Origin: Neorhizobium huautlense
GTDB lineage: Bacteria; Pseudomonadota; Alphaproteobacteria; Rhizobiales; Rhizobiaceae
DNA length: 64,000 nt
Assembly (NCBI RefSeq): GCF_030811685.1
Contig: NZ_JAUSRF010000006.1
Coordinates: 186,001 to 250,000 of the forward strand
Direction of reading: 5' to 3'
Below the pieces are notes generated by a model. That model worked only from the letters and a program-made list of their open reading frames with translations, was not told where the DNA came from and made no database searches. Made by a program: the position numbers and the translations under genes. Shown piece by piece: positions 18,896 through 34,196 of this stretch. Numbering within the stretch: position 1 is the first letter of the stretch; each line of letters begins with the position of its first letter.

Positions 18896-21118
18896 TTGGG
18901 CACAGATAATTCCAGTCTTTTCGGTTCACTGTTCGAGGCGCCGCCGCTGAAGCGTGTGGTGCCCGTGCTTGTGCCTTTGCCTGTTCCGGTGCCTTACAGT
19001 TATGCCGTGCCGGAGGGCATGCATGTCGAGCCGGGTTCGGTCGTGCAGGTGCCGGTCGGGCCGCGCCAGCTGATCGGTGTGGTCTGGGATGGCGAAAGTC
19101 AGGACGGGCTTGATCCGAAGAAACTGCGGCCGATCACGCTCGCTTTCGATTGTCCGCCGCTTTCCAGGGAAATGCGCGATTTCGTCGATTGGGTTGCCGC
19201 TTACACACTGTCGCCGCCGGGCCTAGTGGCGCGCATGGCGGTCAGAGCACCGGCGGCACTTGATCCCGAGCCGATGGTCGAGGCCGTGCGTTATGTCGGC
19301 GGCCAGCCGGAACGGTTGACGCCTGCGCGTGTGCGCGTGCTGGATATCGCCAGGGGTGAAGATATTCCATGGACGCGCAGCGGGCTGGCGCATGCTGCCG
19401 GCGTCTCCATGAGTGTCATCGATGGGCTGACGGCGCAGGGTGTTTTTGAAACGGTTTTCTTGCCGCCACCACCTGTCGTGGCGAAGCCGGAACCGGATTA
19501 TGCAGCGCCGCGTATCGAAGGCGTGCAGAAGGAAGCCGCCGCCGAAATCGTCGCCTCCATTCGTGATGGCGGGTTTTCCGCGTCGCTGATCGATGGCGTC
19601 ACCGGGTCGGGCAAAACGGAGGTCTATTTCGAGGCGATTGCCGAAACGCTGCGGCGCGGCAAGCAGGTGCTGATCCTTTTGCCGGAAATCGCGCTGACGC
19701 CGGCTTTCCTCGAGCGCTTTCAAGACCGTTTTGGCGCCAAGCCCGGCGAGTGGCATTCCGACCTCTCTCCGCGCATGCGTGAAAAGGTCTGGCGCGGCGT
19801 TGTCACCGGCGAGGTGCGCGTGGTGGCCGGTGCCCGTTCGGCGCTCTTCCTGCCCTTCGAGGAGCTTGGTCTCATCATCGTTGATGAAGAACATGACCCT
19901 GCCTACAAGCAGGAAGATCGCGTCTTTTATAATGCCCGCGACATGGCGGTGGTGCGCGGCCGCATCGGCGATTTTCCTGTCGTGCTGGTGTCGGCCACGC
20001 CCTCGGTGGAAAGTCAGGTCAATGGCCTGTCGGGCCGTTACAATCTCGTGCAGCTGCCGACCCGTTTCGGTGATGCGGCCCTGCCGGACCTGCATCTGAT
20101 CGACATGCGCCGGCACGCGCCGGAACGTGGCGGTTTTCTCTCGCCGCTATTGTTGCGAGCGATGGGACGCACGATCGAGCGCAAGGAGCAGGCGCTGCTT
20201 TTCCTCAATCGGCGTGGTTATGCACCGCTCACGCTTTGCCGTGTCTGCGGTCATCGTTTCCAGTGCCCGCAATGTTCCAGCTGGCTGGTCGAGCACCGGT
20301 TCAAGAGCCAGCTTCAATGCCATCAATGCGGCTATCACCAGCACACGCCGGAACACTGCCCGGATTGCGGCACGTTCGATCATCTCGTTGCCTGCGGCCC
20401 GGGGGTGGAGCGTATCGCCGAAGAGGTGGAGAAACATTTTCCCGATGCCCGCACCATCGTCATGTCTTCCGACATTCTCGGTGGCGTGAAGCGTATGCGG
20501 CTGGAACTTGAGGCGATCGCCAATGGTGAAGCCGATATCGTCATCGGCACGCAGCTCGTCGCCAAGGGCCACAATTTTCCGCTGATGACGCTGGTCGGCA
20601 TCGTCGATGCCGATCTGGGCCTGGCCAATGGTGATCCGCGCGCTGCCGAGCGGACGTTTCAGCTTTTGAGCCAGGTCACTGGTCGCGCCGGTCGTACCGG
20701 CTTGAAGAGCCTTGGCCTGTTGCAGACCTATCAGCCCATGCATCCGGTCATGCAGGCGATCGTGTCTGGCGATGCTTCGGCCTTCTACGAGCGCGAAATC
20801 AACGAGCGCGAAAAAGCCATCCTGCCGCCATTCGGGCGGTTGGCCTCGATCATCGTGTCGGCCGATACGCGTGCCGATGCCGAAACCCATGCGCGGGCCT
20901 TGCGCGCTGCCGCTCCGAAAGTGACCGGTATTTCCGTGCTCGGTCCCGCCGAAGCGCCGCTGGCGCTGGTGCGCGGACGCCACCGTTTCCGCCTTCTCGT
21001 GCATGGCCGGCGCAATTCCGACATGCAGGCATTTTTGCGTGTGATGCTCAATTCCGGGCCGAAACAGCGCGGTTCCGTTCAGGTACAGCTCGACGTCGAT
21101 CCGCAGAGCTTTCTTTAA
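18896..21118 (+). CDS. priA: Primosomal replication protein N' (PriA helicase)
   Basis: 740 residues from the TTG at 18896, chosen because the conserved L-K-R-V-V-P-V-L-V-P follows shortly; the frame is open from 18851. Domain order: N-terminal 3'-binding domain, DEAD-type helicase with Walker A G-V-T-G-S-G-K-T at about 234-241 and D-E-E-H-D near 333, then a zinc region at about 447-502 with paired Cys (C-R-V-C, C-P-Q-C, C-H-Q-C, C-P-D-C), then the second helicase domain with Q-V-T-G-R-A-G-R. It restarts stalled replication forks. Confidence 0.95.
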   Translation: MGTDNSSLFGSLFEAPPLKRVVPVLVPLPVPVPYSYAVPEGMHVEPGSVVQVPVGPRQLIGVVWDGESQDGLDPKKLRPITLAFDCPPLSREMRDFVDWVAAYTLSPPGLVARMAVRAPAALDPEPMVEAVRYVGGQPERLTPARVRVLDIARGEDIPWTRSGLAHAAGVSMSVIDGLTAQGVFETVFLPPPPVVAKPEPDYAAPRIEGVQKEAAAEIVASIRDGGFSASLIDGVTGSGKTEVYFEAIAETLRRGKQVLILLPEIALTPAFLERFQDRFGAKPGEWHSDLSPRMREKVWRGVVTGEVRVVAGARSALFLPFEELGLIIVDEEHDPAYKQEDRVFYNARDMAVVRGRIGDFPVVLVSATPSVESQVNGLSGRYNLVQLPTRFGDAALPDLHLIDMRRHAPERGGFLSPLLLRAMGRTIERKEQALLFLNRRGYAPLTLCRVCGHRFQCPQCSSWLVEHRFKSQLQCHQCGYHQHTPEHCPDCGTFDHLVACGPGVERIAEEVEKHFPDARTIVMSSDILGGVKRMRLELEAIANGEADIVIGTQLVAKGHNFPLMTLVGIVDADLGLANGDPRAAERTFQLLSQVTGRAGRTGLKSLGLLQTYQPMHPVMQAIVSGDASAFYEREINEREKAILPPFGRLASIIVSADTRADAETHARALRAAAPKVTGISVLGPAEAPLALVRGRHRFRLLVHGRRNSDMQAFLRVMLNSGPKQRGSVQVQLDVDPQSFL

Positions 21119-21176
21119 CCATGACCGGTTAGCTGCTACACACCCTCATCTTACGCATGCGTGGAGCAAACGCCTC

Positions 21177-21560
21177 ATGGAATTCTATTTCCCGACCGAA
21201 ACGCCCGAACAGATCGCCTTCATGGCATCGGTCGTCACCGCCTTGCTTGGTCTTTTTCTGCTGGCATTGCCGGGAACGGCGCTGCGGTTGGGTGGATTTC
21301 AGGTCGGGCAGATCACGCCGGAGGGATACGGCGCCACGCGGTCGGCTGGTGGCCTTTATTTCGGCCTGCCGCTTTGCGCGCTCCTGTTCGCCCAGGATTA
21401 TTATTATCTCATGGTCGGCGTCGCTCTCGGGTTTTCCGCGTTCGGGCGACTTCTGTCCGTCTTTCTCGATCGTGGTTTTGTCGCCCGCAATCTGGCGTTT
21501 CTGGTGCTGCAGCTTCTGCTCGCCGCAGGCCCTCTCGGTTATTCCCTAGGGTATTTCTGA
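21177..21560 (+). CDS. Small conserved membrane protein
   Basis: 127 residues with four hydrophobic segments (about 14-34, 58-72, 75-93, 104-124) and short loops. The loop E-G-Y-G-A-T-R-S-A-G-G-L-Y-F-G after segment 1 resembles DUF4345-like small membrane proteins, but I do not recognise the family with certainty. It sits 58 bases after priA and 261 before atpH. It is not AtpI: it lacks the usual AtpI features, and rhizobial F0 genes are elsewhere. Confidence 0.6.
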   Translation: MEFYFPTETPEQIAFMASVVTALLGLFLLALPGTALRLGGFQVGQITPEGYGATRSAGGLYFGLPLCALLFAQDYYYLMVGVALGFSAFGRLLSVFLDRGFVARNLAFLVLQLLLAAGPLGYSLGYF

Positions 21561-21749
21561 CCGGTTCCACGTCGCTGTGACCACCGGTCGCGCCAAAAGC
21601 TTTTGCGGAAAGCGTTTAAAAGCGGGCAAACCCACCACAGAGAGGCCGATTTGCGCCCCTGCGCGTGTTGCGAGTCCAAACGTCCTATGCTAGACGAACC
21701 GCGAATTAAAAAGAATGACAGGGGGGTCCTCCCTGCGCGTCTTAAAAAA

Positions 21750-21764
21750 TTGAAACGATTTCAA
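21750..21764. promoter_or_regulatory. Inverted repeat upstream of atpH
   Basis: TTGAAA-CGA-TTTCAA, 6-bp arms with a 3-base centre, 58 bases before the atpH start. Its form is like operators of LacI-type repressors, though no such gene is in the window. The 261-base atpH leader also holds a short GC hairpin (CAGGG 21719-21723 with CCCTG 21731-21735). No convincing -35/-10 pair was found by eye, so promoter placement is open. Confidence 0.35.
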
Positions 21765-21821
21765 GCGTTTGACTAGCTCGCTCAAAGCGGGCCAGATGTT
21801 TGGATGACAATCAGGGAACTT

Positions 21822-23917
<2,096 letters not shown>

Positions 23918-23947
23918 AACCGGAACTAGCCCGAGGACCGATAACGG

Positions 23948-26310
<2,363 letters not shown>

Positions 26311-26324
26311 TCCGATTGACGTTT

Positions 26325-26351
26325 CGACGGCGCGTCCAAAACGCGCCGTCG
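26325..26351 (+). promoter_or_regulatory. atpD-atpC intergenic hairpin
   Basis: CGACGGCGCGT (26325-26335) and ACGCGCCGTCG (26341-26351) pair perfectly over 11 bp with the loop CCAAA. No T-run follows. Its place between atpD and atpC suggests an mRNA processing or stability element that lowers epsilon output relative to beta (3:1 in the enzyme); that use is inferred. Confidence 0.55.
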
Positions 26352-26387
26352 GTTCCTGCCTGCAACATCATCTGAAAGTGGACCGTC

Positions 26388-26795
26388 ATGGCCGACACCT
26401 TCAATTTTGAACTCGTATCGCCCGAGCGTCTTCTCGTCTCCGAAAAGGTGAGCGAAGTCGTTATCCCGGCGACCCTTGGCGAGATGACGGTGCTGGCCAA
26501 TCACGCACCGACGATGACGACCATCAAGCCGGGCGTCGTTTCCGTTAAGCTGGCTTCCGGCCAGACGGAAAAGTATGTCGTTTTCGGCGGCTTCGCCGAC
26601 ATCCTGCCGACCGGCTGCACGCTGCTGGCCGAATCGGCAATGGCCCTTCAGGCCGTGACGCGCGACACGCTGCAGACGCGTATCGAGCACGCCCAGAAGG
26701 AAATCGACAACGCCGATAGCGACGAGCACAAGACGAAGCTCGAGCAGTTCCTCGCAGAACTGACGCATCTGAACAACACGGTTGTTGCGGCCTGA
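26388..26795 (+). CDS. atpC: ATP synthase F1 epsilon subunit
   Basis: 135 residues, beta-sandwich domain (1-85) with S-P-E-R-L-L and L-A-N-H-A-P-T-M-T, then a helical C-terminus that in the family inhibits ATP hydrolysis. Last gene of atpHAGDC. The terminator follows 29 bases downstream. Confidence 0.95.
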   Translation: MADTFNFELVSPERLLVSEKVSEVVIPATLGEMTVLANHAPTMTTIKPGVVSVKLASGQTEKYVVFGGFADILPTGCTLLAESAMALQAVTRDTLQTRIEHAQKEIDNADSDEHKTKLEQFLAELTHLNNTVVAA

Positions 26796-26824
26796 GGCTG
26801 CACACCGGTTTGGATCAAATGATG

Positions 26825-26848
26825 AGGCGGCCTTCGGGTCGCCTTTTT
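26825..26848 (+). terminator. Terminator of the atp operon
   Basis: AGGCGGCC (26825-26832) pairs with GGTCGCCT (26837-26844), one G-U pair, around the tetraloop TTCG; a run of five Ts (26844-26848) follows. It ends six bases before the left end of the repeat element. Confidence 0.88.
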
Positions 26849-26853
26849 CGTTT

Positions 26854-27127
26854 AGAGCGGTTCATTGTTAAATGGAATCAGTTCTGTTGGCTCAAACGGA
26901 GTCGGATGGTCGCATGGCCGGCGCGTATCGTAGCCAAAGCATACGGCCAAGCCGGCCATGCGATCAGGCGGCCCGTTTCAGCCAACCCTTTAGGGCCGGG
27001 CATCTTTCCCCCGGGATCAGCGGCGATTGGCTCGCACGTACCGGGAGGTATGCACTTCGCCAATCGCCACTGCCCCGACGAAAACCTGCTCCGGCAGAAC
27101 TGGTTCCATTTAACAATGAACCGCTCT
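26854..27127. mobile_element. MITE-like element with 33-bp terminal inverted repeats
   Basis: Ends 26854-26886 and 27095-27127 are inverted repeats matching at 32 of 33 positions, starting AGAGCGGTTCATTGTTAAAT. Inside are two more palindromes: 26910-26922 with 26951-26963 (13 bp exact, itself enclosing CGTAT/ATACG at 26924-26928 and 26941-26945), and 27022-27031 with 27059-27068 (10 bp exact). No transposase fits in 274 bp. Flanks (CGTTT and GGCGG) show no target-site duplication. It fills most of the 408-base gap between atpC and the alcohol dehydrogenase. A Rhizobiaceae intergenic repeat family or a non-autonomous transposon are the two readings. Confidence 0.75.
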
Positions 27128-27203
27128 GGCGGATTTGCCGTCTTGCGCATCCTGACCGATCAGGCATGCTGATACCGTCACTTCATGGGGGCGGGCAGCA
27201 TTG

Positions 27204-28349
27204 ATGTTTTCCAATTCCTTCATTCCGGACATGCGCTTCGGGGCCGGTTCATTCTCCGAAATCGGCGCGGCTGCAGCCACGCTTGGCAGTATCGACCGGG
27301 CACTGGTCGTCATGGACAGCTTTCTGGCGGCGACCGGTCTTGCCAACCGGTTGATCGATGACCTGAGAGCGCATGGCATTATCGCTTCGCTGTTTGCCGA
27401 TTTTGCCGGCGAGCCGAAACTTTCCCATCTGCAGGCGGCCATGCGGGCGGCGCGTGGTGCGCAGCTTGTCATCGGTGTCGGCGGCGGTTCGGCGCTCGAT
27501 ATCGCCAAGATCACCTCCTGCTGCGCAGCCTCGGGTCAGGACCCGATGTTTTATGCGCTGGCTGCCAAACCACTGCCCAAAAACCCGCTGAAAAAGATCA
27601 TGGTGCCGACCACGGCCGGTACCGGTTCGGAAACCTCCGCCACCAACATCTTCACCGGCCCCGAAGGTAAAAAGCTCTGGATATGGGGGCCGGAGACCAA
27701 GGCCGATCTCGTCATTCTCGATCCGGCGCTCACGGTGACACTTCCGCGGCACCTGACGGCGTGGTGCGGCATGGATGCCCTCATTCATGCCTTCGAGGCC
27801 GCCACCAACCGCAATACCCACAAGGGTGCGCAGCTTTACGCCCATGAGGCATTGCGGCTTGTTGCCGGCTCGCTGGAAACGGCGGTGACGTCGCCGGCTG
27901 ATCTCGAGGCGCGTGGCAGGGTGCTGCTCGGCTCGTGTTACGCCGGCATCGCCATCGACAATTGCGGCACCGCGATCGCCCACAATATCAGCCATGCGAT
28001 GGCGGGCCTTGGCCCCGTCCATCATGGTCTTGCGACGGCGCTGGCTTTTGAAGCGACACTGCCATGGCTGGTGGCGGCGCGAACACCGGAACTGGATGCG
28101 GCGGCAAGGGCTCTTGGCCTGGAGACAGCTGCCATGCTGCCTGCCTGCGTGAGTGATCTGATGGATCGCTGCGATATCCATCGTGCACTGCCGGCTGCCT
28201 TCGATGCCTATTCTTCCGATGACCTTGCCGCCGAGATGCGCGCGACGGAAAATCGCCCGATGCGCAGGGCCACGATCCGTGATGTCTCGGATGACGATGT
28301 CGATCGGTTTGCCGCGATGATCATGTCCCTGCCGAGGTCGCTCCGATGA
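27204..28349 (+). CDS. Iron-containing alcohol dehydrogenase
   Basis: 381 residues, group III (Fe-type) alcohol dehydrogenase. NAD-binding G-V-G-G-G-S-A-L-D-I-A-K is near 93-104. Iron ligands lie in G-M-D-A-L-I-H-A-F-E-A near 190 and in G-L-G-P-V-H-H-G-L near 267. ATG at 27204 is used rather than the adjacent TTG at 27201. It overlaps the aldehyde dehydrogenase by 4 bases (ATGA). A lactaldehyde-reductase or other short-alcohol role is possible; it does not look like maleylacetate reductase. Confidence 0.88.
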   Translation: MFSNSFIPDMRFGAGSFSEIGAAAATLGSIDRALVVMDSFLAATGLANRLIDDLRAHGIIASLFADFAGEPKLSHLQAAMRAARGAQLVIGVGGGSALDIAKITSCCAASGQDPMFYALAAKPLPKNPLKKIMVPTTAGTGSETSATNIFTGPEGKKLWIWGPETKADLVILDPALTVTLPRHLTAWCGMDALIHAFEAATNRNTHKGAQLYAHEALRLVAGSLETAVTSPADLEARGRVLLGSCYAGIAIDNCGTAIAHNISHAMAGLGPVHHGLATALAFEATLPWLVAARTPELDAAARALGLETAAMLPACVSDLMDRCDIHRALPAAFDAYSSDDLAAEMRATENRPMRRATIRDVSDDDVDRFAAMIMSLPRSLR

Positions 28350-29845
28350 CAGGGAGTTTTACAAGGGAGCATTGGGAAAATGCGCTGGCCGTGCTGACGC
28401 TCGAGGGCCGGTGTTTTATCGATGGACAATATCGCGCCGCAGCTTCCGGCAAAACCTTTGCCCGGACGCGACCGATGGACGGCAGGCCGGGGGCGGTGCT
28501 GGCGCGCGGCGATGCGGTCGATATCGATGCCGCTGTCGCCTCGGCGCGCAAGGCGTTTCAAAGCGGTATCTGGCGGCATAAGGAACCTCTGGAAAAGAAG
28601 CGTATCATGCTCGCCTGGGCGGAACTTATTCGCGCCCATGCCGAGGAACTGGCGCTTCTGGAAACGATCGATGTCGGCAAACCGGTGCTTGCCTCGCTGA
28701 ATGTCGACGTGCGGCTGTGTGCCGATGGCATCCAGTATTATGCCGAGATAATCGACAAGCTTTATGACGAGATCGCACCAACGGGACCAAATGCGCTTGC
28801 GCTGGTTCGAAAAGTGCCGCTCGGGGTTATCGGCGCCATCACGCCGTGGAACTATCCGATGATCATCGATGCGTGGAAACTCGGCCCGGCGATCGCTGCC
28901 GGCAATTGCGTCGTGCTGAAACCGGCCGAACAGTCGTCGCTGTCGGCCATCCGGTTGGCTTCGCTTGCCGTGGAAGCAGGCCTGCCCCCCGGCGTGTTCA
29001 ATGTCGTCACCGGGTATGGCGAGGAGGCGGGCAAGCCGCTGGCCCTGCACATGGATGTCGACATGATCGCCTTTACCGGCTCGACCGAGGTCGGCAAGCT
29101 GATCATGGGATATGCCGCGCAATCCAACATCAAGCGGGTGGCGCTGGAGCTTGGCGGCAAGTCGCCGCTCGTGGTCTTTGCCGATGCCGATCTCGATGCG
29201 GCGGCTTCCGCCGTGGCCTGGGGCTGTTTCTACAATTCCGGCGAAACCTGCCATGCCTCGACACGCCTGCTGGTCGAACGTTCGGTGCAAGAAGCGCTGA
29301 TCGAGAAGATCGAAGCAGTGACGAGAAACGATATCACGCTTGCCCATCCTTTCGAACCTTCAGCACAGATCGGTGCCCTGATCGAACAGGCCCATATGGA
29401 CAAGGTGCTCGGGTTGATCGCGGAAGGCGAGAGGGAAGGGGCAAGGCGCGCCTTCGGTGCCGAGCAGGTGCTGTCTGAGTCCGGCGGTTATTACGTCTCG
29501 CCCGGTGTCTTCGTGGACATGACCAACGACATGACCCTCGCCCGCCAGGAAATCTTTGGGCCGGTTCTGGCTGCCATTCCATTCGATACGGAGGAAGAGG
29601 CGCTGCGGCTTGCCAATGACACGATCTACGGTCTGGCCGGTGCCGTGTTCACCAGGGACATGGATCGCGCGCACCGGTTTTCGGAAAGCCTGCATGCCGG
29701 CACGGTGTGGATCAACACCTATGACATGTCGAATTTTGCGACACCCTTCGGTGGCTTCAAGCAGTCCGGTTTCGGGCGCGACCGTTCGGTGCACGCGATC
29801 GACAAATATTGCGATTTGAAGACGATCTGGCAGCAATTCGGGTGA
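28346..29845 (+). CDS. NAD(P)-dependent aldehyde dehydrogenase (BADH-like)
   Basis: 499 residues, complete. Catalytic Glu268 in L-E-L-G-G-K and Cys302 in G-E-T-C match the classic numbering of the family; F-T-G-S-T-E-V-G is the coenzyme loop. Sequence flavour is that of betaine/gamma-aminobutyraldehyde-type enzymes, but neighbours (alcohol dehydrogenase before, enolase and lactate dehydrogenase after) suggest a sugar- or lactaldehyde-derived aldehyde. Coupled by overlap to the upstream gene. Confidence 0.88.
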   Translation: MTGSFTREHWENALAVLTLEGRCFIDGQYRAAASGKTFARTRPMDGRPGAVLARGDAVDIDAAVASARKAFQSGIWRHKEPLEKKRIMLAWAELIRAHAEELALLETIDVGKPVLASLNVDVRLCADGIQYYAEIIDKLYDEIAPTGPNALALVRKVPLGVIGAITPWNYPMIIDAWKLGPAIAAGNCVVLKPAEQSSLSAIRLASLAVEAGLPPGVFNVVTGYGEEAGKPLALHMDVDMIAFTGSTEVGKLIMGYAAQSNIKRVALELGGKSPLVVFADADLDAAASAVAWGCFYNSGETCHASTRLLVERSVQEALIEKIEAVTRNDITLAHPFEPSAQIGALIEQAHMDKVLGLIAEGEREGARRAFGAEQVLSESGGYYVSPGVFVDMTNDMTLARQEIFGPVLAAIPFDTEEEALRLANDTIYGLAGAVFTRDMDRAHRFSESLHAGTVWINTYDMSNFATPFGGFKQSGFGRDRSVHAIDKYCDLKTIWQQFG

Positions 29846-29851
29846 GGGCAG

Positions 29852-31970
<2,119 letters not shown>

Positions 31971-32040
31971 TCCACTAATGATCTCAAGCTGTTGAATTGG
32001 TGCTCGGAACCGGCTAGCCCTTTATGCCGAGGGAGTTTCC

Positions 32041-32934
32041 ATGATCGACAAGCTTGAATTTTTCATCGCACTGGCGCGCGAGCAGCATTTTGGGCGCGCC
32101 GCGGAGGACTGCGGCATTTCCCAGCCGACCTTGTCTGCGGCGATCCGCCAGCTGGAAGAAAGTCTCGGTGTGGGGCTGGTCGTGCGCGGTTCGCGTTTTC
32201 AGGGGCTGACACCGGAAGGCCAGCGCGTGCTGGAATGGGCGCGACGGATCGTCGGTGATACGCGGACCATGCGTGAGGAAATGCGGGCGGCTCGCAAGGG
32301 ATTGGCCGGACATATCCGGCTGGCGGCGATCCCCACCGCGCTTGCCATGGTGCCGAAACTGACCGGGCCATTCCAGGCCAAACATCCGGATGTCACCTTT
32401 TCCGTGGTCTCGCGCACGTCATTGCAGGTGTTGAGCCAGTTGGAGAATTTCGAGATCGATGCCGGTCTGACCTATCTCGACAACGAGCCGCTTGGGCGGG
32501 TGACCACCGTGCCGCTTTATGCCGAGCACTATACGCTGGTGACGGCCGAGGACACGCCGCTTTCCGACCGCAAACAGGTGAGCTGGAAGGACATGGCGGG
32601 GCTGAGGCTTTGCCTGCTGACGCCCGACAATCAGAATCGCCGCATCATCAATCAGCATCTGGCCAGTGCCGGTGTGAGTGTCCGCACCATGCTCGAATCG
32701 AATTCCATGGTCGTGCTTCTGGCGCATGTAAACACCGGCAACTGGGCGAGCATCATGCCACGCAACGTCGCGCATTCGTTCGGTTTTGCCTCGCGTATCC
32801 GCACGATCCCGATCGTTGAACCCAAGGTCGGTCACCGCGTCGGGCTTGTTGCCACGCACCGCGAACCGTTTACGCCACTGGTTTCCGCATTGTTGCACGA
32901 GGCCCGGAGCCTGACCGATCTCGGGCTCGATTGA
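32041..32934 (+). CDS. LysR-family transcriptional regulator
   Basis: 297 residues. N-terminal winged helix-turn-helix (F-G-R-A-A-E-D-C-G-I-S-Q-P-T-L-S-A-A-I-R) and a C-terminal effector-binding domain. GAGGGAG lies 6 bases before the ATG. It points the same way as both the ldh cluster and fdhD rather than divergently, so its target is not obvious; from the neighbours either the upstream catabolic genes or the formate module are candidates. Relatives sit beside formate dehydrogenase genes in rhizobia as I recall; that is not shown here. Confidence 0.9.
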   Translation: MIDKLEFFIALAREQHFGRAAEDCGISQPTLSAAIRQLEESLGVGLVVRGSRFQGLTPEGQRVLEWARRIVGDTRTMREEMRAARKGLAGHIRLAAIPTALAMVPKLTGPFQAKHPDVTFSVVSRTSLQVLSQLENFEIDAGLTYLDNEPLGRVTTVPLYAEHYTLVTAEDTPLSDRKQVSWKDMAGLRLCLLTPDNQNRRIINQHLASAGVSVRTMLESNSMVVLLAHVNTGNWASIMPRNVAHSFGFASRIRTIPIVEPKVGHRVGLVATHREPFTPLVSALLHEARSLTDLGLD

Positions 32935-33030
32935 CGCCGCGAAAGGTGCCGGTCGAAGCGATGTTCCACGGATTTCCGCCGATAGAGCGGATGATGCCCG
33001 TTGCGCGTTTTAATTCGATGACTATTTAGA

Positions 33031-33049
33031 GCGACCACATCATGGTCGC
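33031..33049. promoter_or_regulatory. Inverted repeat before fdhD
   Basis: GCGACCA (33031-33037) and TGGTCGC (33043-33049) are exact inverted arms around CATCA, 23 bases before the fdhD start at 33073. No T-run follows. It may be an operator or a leader hairpin. It is preceded by TTTAGAGCG, the same nine bases that start the repeat element at 26851, which may be chance. Confidence 0.35.
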
Positions 33050-33072
33050 CTATTGCAATAAGGATGCCCTCC

Positions 33073-33906
33073 ATGTCCGCTCCGGCGCACGATACCGTCA
33101 CGAACCTGACAGCAACGACCGCGTCTGTTCCGCAGGTGATCCGTCGCGACGGTGTGGTGCGTGAAGCGGTTCGATCCGTGCCGGAAGAGGTTCCCATCGC
33201 ATTTTCCTATGGCGGTTCCAGCCATGCGGTGATGATGGGGACACCGGCGGATCTGGAGGACTTTGCCACGGGCTTCAGCCTCACCGAAGGTATCATTACT
33301 TCGCTTGCCGAGATCGAAACGATCGATGTTCTGCAGGAAGGCGACGGGATCGATGTTCAGGTAACGCTGGCGGAAGACAAGGAAGATGCGCTTCGCGCGC
33401 GTCGTCGCCATATGGCCGGGCCTGTGGGCTGCGGTCTTTGCGGTATTGAATCCATCGAACAGGCCATGCGGCCGGTGCCGAATGTGTCTGCCGTGGATCT
33501 GGTTCTATCGGCGCATGACGTCGTGGCGGCAAGTTCCGCGCTCAATCACGCACAGCCGTTGCATGCGCAAACGCGTGCCGTGCACGGCGCCGGATTTTTT
33601 GTGCCGGGAGAAGGGTTGATTGCCGTGCGGGAGGATGTCGGGCGTCACAATGCGCTCGACAAGCTTTCCGGAGCCGTTCTGCGAGCGGGGCGTCAAGGCG
33701 GTGTCGGTGCTGTGGTCGTCACCAGTCGCATCTCGGTCGAAATGGTGCAGAAGGCAGCCATTCTGGGCGCGCCAATTCTCATCGCCATCTCGGCGCCGAC
33801 GGCACTGGCGATCAGAACGGCCGAAGCTGCGGGCCTGACGCTCGTTGCCTTGGCGCGAGGAGAGGATTTTGAGATTTTCACACATGCCGGCAGAATCCGG
33901 TTGTGA
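33073..33906 (+). CDS. fdhD: Formate dehydrogenase accessory sulfurtransferase FdhD
   Basis: 277 residues. The conserved Cys pair is in G-C-G-L-C-G-I near 118-122, the site that carries sulfur from the cysteine desulfurase to the molybdenum cofactor of formate dehydrogenase. G-E-G-L-I-A-V-R-E-D-V-G-R-H-N-A-L-D-K is the other hallmark. The ATG at 33073 with AAGGA 9 bases upstream is preferred over 33064. No formate dehydrogenase gene is in this window, so its client enzyme must be elsewhere. Confidence 0.92.
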   Translation: MSAPAHDTVTNLTATTASVPQVIRRDGVVREAVRSVPEEVPIAFSYGGSSHAVMMGTPADLEDFATGFSLTEGIITSLAEIETIDVLQEGDGIDVQVTLAEDKEDALRARRRHMAGPVGCGLCGIESIEQAMRPVPNVSAVDLVLSAHDVVAASSALNHAQPLHAQTRAVHGAGFFVPGEGLIAVREDVGRHNALDKLSGAVLRAGRQGGVGAVVVTSRISVEMVQKAAILGAPILIAISAPTALAIRTAEAAGLTLVALARGEDFEIFTHAGRIRL

Positions 33907-33962
33907 CCTCTTTGCATCGCTCTTTTCTGTTGTGTTCTTAACGATTTAGCGCCCGATATTAA

Positions 33963-33978
33963 CAGGTTTTTTAACCTG
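33963..33978. promoter_or_regulatory. Inverted repeat in the leader of the MFS carrier
   Basis: CAGGTT (33963-33968) and AACCTG (33973-33978) surround TTTT, in the 290-base gap before the carrier gene. It may be an operator or a weak terminator of fdhD; no downstream T-run. Nothing else was recognised in this gap except the GGAGGA at 34185-34190. Confidence 0.3.
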
Positions 33979-34196
33979 CGGATGTTTCTGCGGCATTTTG
34001 CCGTATCGATGGCGGCAGCGACTGTTTAATGGCAAATGCCAAGAACGCGTTTGCGCCGCACCATCGCCCCCAAGACCGATGGCAAAGCGCCCGATCGTTC
34101 CCGATCCCGGGGGACACCGCATGTTTGCGTGCGGCCGGGTGGGAAGATTGGTTGCGTTCTTGATCTCAACATTATTTCCCAGAGGGAGGAATGCGC

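Noticed and set aside
26810-27172. 120-codon plus-strand frame through the repeat element
   Set aside because: Runs through the atp terminator and both inverted ends; no ribosome site; random-looking protein.
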